This document shows, one piece after another, positions 23,200-26,842 of a stretch of DNA of 26,842 nt. The stretch lies in contig CAZNIT010000035.1 in the NCBI GenBank assembly GCA_964573205.1, forward strand, positions 1 to 26,842, given 5' to 3'. How positions within the stretch are numbered: the stretch's first letter is position 1; every line of letters starts with the position of its first letter. Origin of the DNA: QNZT01 sp964573205. GTDB lineage: Bacteria > Campylobacterota > Campylobacteria > Campylobacterales > QNZT01. Position numbers and translations under genes: made by a program. Below the pieces are notes generated by a model. The model did not search any database. It was not told the origin of the DNA and saw only the letters and a program-made list of their open reading frames with translations.

Positions 23200-24447
23200 T
23201 TACTCCTTGAAGGTGTATGGATTTGATGCGAGTTCTTTGAGAGTCCGCATAAACGCGGCCGCCTCGTATCCGTTTACAACTCTGTGATCGATTGTCAACG
23301 TTATGGATATCTTATCGTTTTTTAACGCTCCGACGGCGGCTATCGCACTATCGTCTTTATTTATCATCGCATCAAAACGCTCTATTCCCGTCATGCCTAA
23401 ATTTGAGATACCGAAATTCGATCCTTGCATATCGGCTGCGCTTAAAGTGTGATTTTCGGCTTTTTGTTCGAACTCTTCGAGTTGATCGTGGATCTGTTTT
23501 GGAGTCATACGATTTATATTTTTGAAAACGGGCATATATAGATAGTCGTTATATGAGATTGCCAAAGATATGGAAGCGTTAGGCCAACATTGGATAGCGT
23601 TTTGTTTGAAAGTACTACGAAATCCTTCGTGTTTCATTAGCGCTTTTGCAAAGAGCACCATAAGCCATACTGTAAGAGAATACTTTTTCTTCTCTTTCAT
23701 AGCGGATGCGTTTATATAGTCATATATGTGAAACACCGGTTTTTTCGCCGCATTCGTTACCGTTTCGATCAACGCTTTTTGAAAAGGTTGAATCTCTTTT
23801 GCAAGCGGAATATCATGAGATTTTACATACGAGAGAATATCTTCGCTATCATGTTTTTTCTCTCGGGTAAATAGAGAATCATCGATTTTATATAGTTTTA
23901 AAAGTTTTAACGCTTTTGGAGTGAAGTATTTTTTTAGACGATACTCCTTTATATCGTTTTCATGAGCGGGCGTAGGTATGACACTTTTTTCTTGCAACTT
24001 CTCTATATCTATGCCGTAAGCTGCGGCAATAGCTTTCGCTTTTGCCGATGCGTTTACTTTACCGGGTTTGTTGCCGGTTGATTCGTTCTCTTTTTTCGTT
24101 CCTAGAATATCGTCTAAAAACGATGACTCCTCCACCTTTTTTTCGTCGTTCTCATCTTTTTGTATTTGCGGCTGAATAGAGTTTTGCGGACTCTTTTGTT
24201 TTTCTTGAACATCCGTCTCTATAAGAGCTATGACGGTTCCAACAGGTATATTTTCTCCCTCTTTAGCTTTTAGGCTTTTGACTTTTCCGTCTTTAAAGCT
24301 TTGAACTTCCATAATGGCTTTGTCGGATTCCACTTCCGCGATGACATCGCCTTTTTTTACGAAATCCCCCTCTTTTATTTTCCAGCTTATTAATTTTCCC
24401 TCATCCATCGAATCCGAAAGCTGGGGCATTACGATCTCATAATCCAT
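23200..24447 (-). CDS. pdhC: Pyruvate dehydrogenase E2, dihydrolipoamide acetyltransferase
   Basis: E2 is the core of the pyruvate dehydrogenase complex and moves the acetyl group from lipoamide to CoA. The 415 residues show one lipoyl domain (1-78, lipoyl Lys43 in ESDKAIMEV), then a charged Gln/Lys/Glu linker. A peripheral subunit-binding domain follows (about 131-152, NASAKAKAIAAAYGIDIEKL). A second stretch of similar form lies at about 175-210 (TPKALKLLKLYKIDDSLF to SEDILSYV). The acyltransferase domain runs from about 222 to 415. The active-site motif is DHRVVNG (His388), with Asn392 where Asp is usual. The start overlaps the E1-beta end by 11 bases. Confidence 0.94.
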   Translation of the reverse strand: MDYEIVMPQLSDSMDEGKLISWKIKEGDFVKKGDVIAEVESDKAIMEVQSFKDGKVKSLKAKEGENIPVGTVIALIETDVQEKQKSPQNSIQPQIQKDENDEKKVEESSFLDDILGTKKENESTGNKPGKVNASAKAKAIAAAYGIDIEKLQEKSVIPTPAHENDIKEYRLKKYFTPKALKLLKLYKIDDSLFTREKKHDSEDILSYVKSHDIPLAKEIQPFQKALIETVTNAAKKPVFHIYDYINASAMKEKKKYSLTVWLMVLFAKALMKHEGFRSTFKQNAIQCWPNASISLAISYNDYLYMPVFKNINRMTPKQIHDQLEEFEQKAENHTLSAADMQGSNFGISNLGMTGIERFDAMINKDDSAIAAVGALKNDKISITLTIDHRVVNGYEAAAFMRTLKELASNPYTFKE

Positions 24448-25414
24448 TCTGCCGCCCCCATTTTATAATCTCTTTCGCAATCGAATCGGGAGTCGGGATG
24501 GATGAGAGTTCTAGTTGACGGTTGTAGGGTATCGGAACATCGGCACCGGCTATTCGAAGCGGTGGAGCATCAAGACTATAAAACAGATTTTCCGCCGCCC
24601 AGCTTACTATTTGTGCTCCGTATCCGCCTGTTTTGTGGTCTTCTTCAACCATTACAATTCTGGAAGTTTTTTCGATCGATTTTCTAAGACCTTCATAATC
24701 GACCGGATTTAAAGCTCCTAGATCTATAACTTCACATGAACGGTTGAGCGTTTTTTCTATTTCCGGTACCGCCTCTAATACATCATCACACATTTTTAAA
24801 TAAGTGACGATCGTTATATCTTTTCCCTCTTTTAAAATCTCTATTTTAAAAGGATCTATAGGATTTTCAAAATCGACTTCTCCTTTTTTATTGTATAAAA
24901 GTTCATGTTCTATAAAAATGACCGGATCATCCATTAAAATAGCTTTTTTGAGTGCATGATAGGCATAGTTCGGATTTGAAGCGCTTAATACCACCAGTCC
25001 GGGTACGGCACATAGCATCTGCTCGTAGCTTTCGGAGTGTTGTGCCGCAAGTTGTCTGCTAACGCCCTGCGGAAATCTCACGACCATCGGCAAGGTGATT
25101 TTACCCGCACTCATATAGTGATATTTCGCCATATGGTTTATGATTTGATCAAACGATAAAAGTGCGAAATTCGCCGTCATTATTTCGGCTACCGGTCTTA
25201 GACCTCCTATCGCCATACCGATAGCGTTTCCGACTATACTAAGCTCGGCGATCGGAGTATCGATAAGGCGTGTTTGCGTATATTTTGCGTATAAACCTTC
25301 CGTAACACGGTATGATCCGCCGTAAAGTCCTACATCTTCGCCAAGCACGACGATATTTTCATCTTCACGCATAGTGTCGTCCAAAGCCCGGTTCAGCGCT
25401 TCACGATACAACAT
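24437..25414 (-). CDS. pdhB: Pyruvate dehydrogenase E1 component, beta subunit
   Basis: The beta subunit pairs with E1-alpha to form the thiamine diphosphate enzyme that decarboxylates pyruvate and acetylates the E2 lipoyl arm. The 325-residue protein has the usual start (YREALNRALDDTMREDENIVVLGEDVG), GLYAKY, the DTPIAELSIVGNAIGMAIGG region, FDQIINHMAKYHYMS, the RFPQGVSRQLAAQHSES loop and the C-terminal transketolase domain (MVEEDHKTGGYGAQI). All are expected for an alpha/beta type PDH E1. AAGGAG lies seven bases before ATG 25414. It overlaps E1-alpha by 14 bases and E2 by 11, so the subunits are translationally coupled. Confidence 0.96.
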   Translation of the reverse strand: MLYREALNRALDDTMREDENIVVLGEDVGLYGGSYRVTEGLYAKYTQTRLIDTPIAELSIVGNAIGMAIGGLRPVAEIMTANFALLSFDQIINHMAKYHYMSAGKITLPMVVRFPQGVSRQLAAQHSESYEQMLCAVPGLVVLSASNPNYAYHALKKAILMDDPVIFIEHELLYNKKGEVDFENPIDPFKIEILKEGKDITIVTYLKMCDDVLEAVPEIEKTLNRSCEVIDLGALNPVDYEGLRKSIEKTSRIVMVEEDHKTGGYGAQIVSWAAENLFYSLDAPPLRIAGADVPIPYNRQLELSSIPTPDSIAKEIIKWGRQNGL

Positions 25415-26354
25415 GAGCGATCTCCTTCGTGAAGATATTCTTTTTAAGCTCGGCGGTATCGCAAAGGGGTGAGTTCTTCGCGTATTCTATTGCGTCGTCA
25501 ACGGTTTTTTGCGCTCTTGTTTCCAGCTCTTCGGCGATGCTCGGATCTATTTTCTTTCGAACTCTTTTGATAGGATCTTTAGACTTGCAGATACTCATCT
25601 CTTGCGAACTTCTGTAACTGTTGGAGTCGCTCATGGAGTGACCTTCAAATCTGCAAGTAAAAGCTTCCACAAATATAGGCCCATGACCGTCGCAAACATA
25701 CTCTTGAGCTTTTTTTACTTCGTCGTAAACGGCTATCGCATCCATACCGTCCACTTCGACCGTAGGCATATACGGTTTGGCTTTTTGAGCCTGCTTTTCA
25801 AACGGAGAAACTCTCTCTATTTTGGTGCCGATGGCATAGCGGTTGTTTTCGCATAAAAAAACCAGCGGAAGTTTTTGTGCCGAAGCGATATTGAGCGATT
25901 CGAAAAATGCGCCTCCGCTTGTCGCACCGTCGCCGAAAACCGCCATTACTCCATAATTTTGTCCTTGGTATTTTCTCGCATATGCACAACCCACGGCGTT
26001 TGGCAGATGACCTCCGACGATTGCGTCGCCGCCGTAAAAGAAGTGAGAGGGATCAAAAAGATGCATCGAGCCTCCTCTTCCTTCGCTGATTCCGGTGCTC
26101 TTGCCAAAAAGCTCCGCCATAACGCCCTTTGGCTCTATCCCTCTGGCTATGGCAAGTATATGTTCACGATATGTTGTAAATACATCGCCTTTTTCAAAAG
26201 CCTTCATCGCGCCGACGCTAAAGCCCTCTTGACCTATATCAAGATGTAAAAATCCCGAGATATCTCCGCTCATATAGTGCTCTTTTGCCGCATATTCAAA
26301 ATCTCTGCCAAGTACCATTAGGTAGTAGATCTCTTCTAAAAGTAATTTATCCAT
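25401..26354 (-). CDS. pdhA: Pyruvate dehydrogenase E1 component, alpha subunit
   Basis: The alpha subunit binds thiamine diphosphate. The protein has 317 residues from ATG 26354. It carries the GDGA (141-144) to CENN (168-171) thiamine diphosphate motif, GRGGSMHLFDPSHFFYGGDAIVG before it, and the GHSMSDSNSYRS loop typical of pyruvate-using E1 rather than branched-chain enzymes. A TTG at 26369 would add five residues, but the ATG is preceded by GAAGAG at seven bases and matches the family start, so I chose it. The start overlaps the stop of the AhpD-like gene by eight bases. PDH is unusual beside the Campylobacter/Helicobacter pyruvate oxidoreductases. Confidence 0.95.
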   Translation of the reverse strand: MDKLLLEEIYYLMVLGRDFEYAAKEHYMSGDISGFLHLDIGQEGFSVGAMKAFEKGDVFTTYREHILAIARGIEPKGVMAELFGKSTGISEGRGGSMHLFDPSHFFYGGDAIVGGHLPNAVGCAYARKYQGQNYGVMAVFGDGATSGGAFFESLNIASAQKLPLVFLCENNRYAIGTKIERVSPFEKQAQKAKPYMPTVEVDGMDAIAVYDEVKKAQEYVCDGHGPIFVEAFTCRFEGHSMSDSNSYRSSQEMSICKSKDPIKRVRKKIDPSIAEELETRAQKTVDDAIEYAKNSPLCDTAELKKNIFTKEIAHVVS

Positions 26355-26688
26355 TGCTAAACTCTTCAAGAGCTTCTTCTAAAGGCGTCATATACATAAG
26401 AGCCGGACCTCCATGCATCAAAACGGCTTGCATTCCCGCTTCGATGATCTCTTCTTTGGAAGCTCCCTGTTTTAATGCTCCCTTGACATGTAAAGCTATG
26501 CACCATTCACATTGAGCCGCTACCGCAAGAGCGACATTCGTAAGTTCTTTGTGTTTTTGATCGAGTACTCCCGGAGATTCGACTGCTTTCATAAAGTTGC
26601 TAAAAGCGTCTAACTGTTCGGGCACCTGTTTTTGAAGACGACCTATAAGTTCTTTGATCTCTTCGAGTTTTTGTTCGTAGCGTCCCAT
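26347..26688 (-). CDS. AhpD-like/carboxymuconolactone decarboxylase family protein, CxxC type
   Basis: This 113-residue all-helical protein belongs to the CMD/AhpD superfamily. It keeps the thiol-peroxidase-type motif: Glu48, then CEWC (Cys60, Cys63) and His67, in AAQCEWCIALHVKGAL, followed by GASKEEIIEAGMQAVLM. In Mycobacterium tuberculosis AhpD the same cysteines are reduced by lipoamide on an E2 and by dihydrolipoyl dehydrogenase. Here the gene is first in the PDH operon and overlaps E1-alpha by eight bases, which is strong context for a lipoamide-linked redox role. The function itself is inference; a gamma-carboxymuconolactone decarboxylase is unlikely because no aromatic pathway gene is near. 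AAGGAG lies before the ATG. Confidence 0.88.
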   Translation of the reverse strand: MGRYEQKLEEIKELIGRLQKQVPEQLDAFSNFMKAVESPGVLDQKHKELTNVALAVAAQCEWCIALHVKGALKQGASKEEIIEAGMQAVLMHGGPALMYMTPLEEALEEFSNG

Positions 26689-26724
26689 TTTATGCTCCTT
26701 AAGTAAGTTAGCAAATGAAAATTA

Positions 26725-26762
26725 AGGCACTCTTTATGCCTAAAAGCCATATAGTAATTATA
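26725..26762 (-). promoter_or_regulatory. Promoter and leader hairpin of the PDH operon
   Basis: On the - strand TATAAT at 26757-26762 is a perfect -10 element, about 70 bases before the first ATG, preceded by A/T-rich DNA without a clear -35. The leader holds a 5-bp inverted repeat, AGGCA/TGCCT (26725-26729 and 26737-26741), just downstream of the start point, a possible operator or hairpin. An AAGGAG ribosome site follows. The last 80 bases of the window (26763-26842) are AT-rich and show no gene. Confidence 0.6.
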
Positions 26763-26842
26763 CTCTTTTTTTGAAAATGTATTGTTTAAAGATATTTAAG
26801 TTTTTAGGATAATAAAACGCCCTAAAAAAGTGCGGTTTGAAA

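Noticed and set aside
25401..26369. TTG start for E1-alpha at 26369
   Set aside because: ATG 26354 has a better ribosome site and the normal family N-terminus; TTG would deepen the overlap with the preceding gene.
1..26842. CRISPR array, insertion sequence, prophage, toxin-antitoxin or defence island
   Set aside because: No spaced repeats, transposase, integrase or attachment duplications were found; every gene of size matches a cellular family or is a single small hypothetical.

Overview
The window looks like a chromosomal segment from a member of the Campylobacterota (formerly Epsilonproteobacteria). The + strand run bcp-queH-fabZ-lpxA-clpX-mreB-mreC-carB-(short YrdC-like gene) is the order I remember from Campylobacter jejuni (about Cj0271-Cj0280). 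The - strand run rsmA-rnj-kdsD-rluB is likewise a neighbourhood I associate with Campylobacter and Helicobacter. Both comparisons are from memory. The genus cannot be fixed from the sequence. A complete pyruvate dehydrogenase operon with its own lipoate genes is not what I expect in Campylobacter or Helicobacter, which use pyruvate:acceptor oxidoreductases, so a free-living relative is more likely.

Layout. Positions 1-1580 (-) hold the 5' part of a membrane-bound dCache/PAS/GGDEF diguanylate cyclase that runs off the left edge. Positions 1648-11238 (+) are a tightly packed run: peroxiredoxin, QueH, FabZ, LpxA, ClpX, MreB and MreC, then, behind its own promoter, CarB and a short Sua5/YrdC-like protein. 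Many junctions overlap by 1-8 bases. Positions 11392-12816 (+) hold a secreted protein with one EF-hand-like calcium loop and a PrpE/ApaH-type metallophosphoesterase. A hairpin at 12828-12849 separates these convergent blocks, and from there to the right edge every gene is on the - strand.

Right half, read in the direction of transcription (right to left). A promoter near 26760 drives an AhpD-like thiol protein, E1-alpha, E1-beta, E2, dihydrolipoyl dehydrogenase, LipB and LipA, with junctions that overlap or nearly touch. This is a self-contained module that builds the complex, makes its lipoyl cofactor and includes a CxxC protein that could draw electrons from it. A second promoter near 20350 starts rsmA, rnj, kdsD, yjbQ, rluB, rarA and an HDAC-family deacylase, which are nearly contiguous. 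cspA follows behind its own strong promoter and a leader of about 130 nt.

No tRNA, rRNA, CRISPR array, insertion sequence or prophage was seen. The best candidates for something new are in the PDH module. The E3 subunit carries a Ser-Arg-Asn-Asp stretch where NAD-dependent E3s have an acidic residue and NADPH-dependent glutathione reductase has Arg, and it also has a non-standard FAD Rossmann motif. The E2 appears to carry two tandem subunit-binding domains and an Asn in the HxxxDG motif. An AhpD-like gene leads the operon. Secondary points are the AT-rich C-terminal extension of QueH, the cspA leader, a perfect inverted repeat over a possibly leaderless promoter at 12034-12076, and an HDAC-like gene in the same cluster as RNase J.
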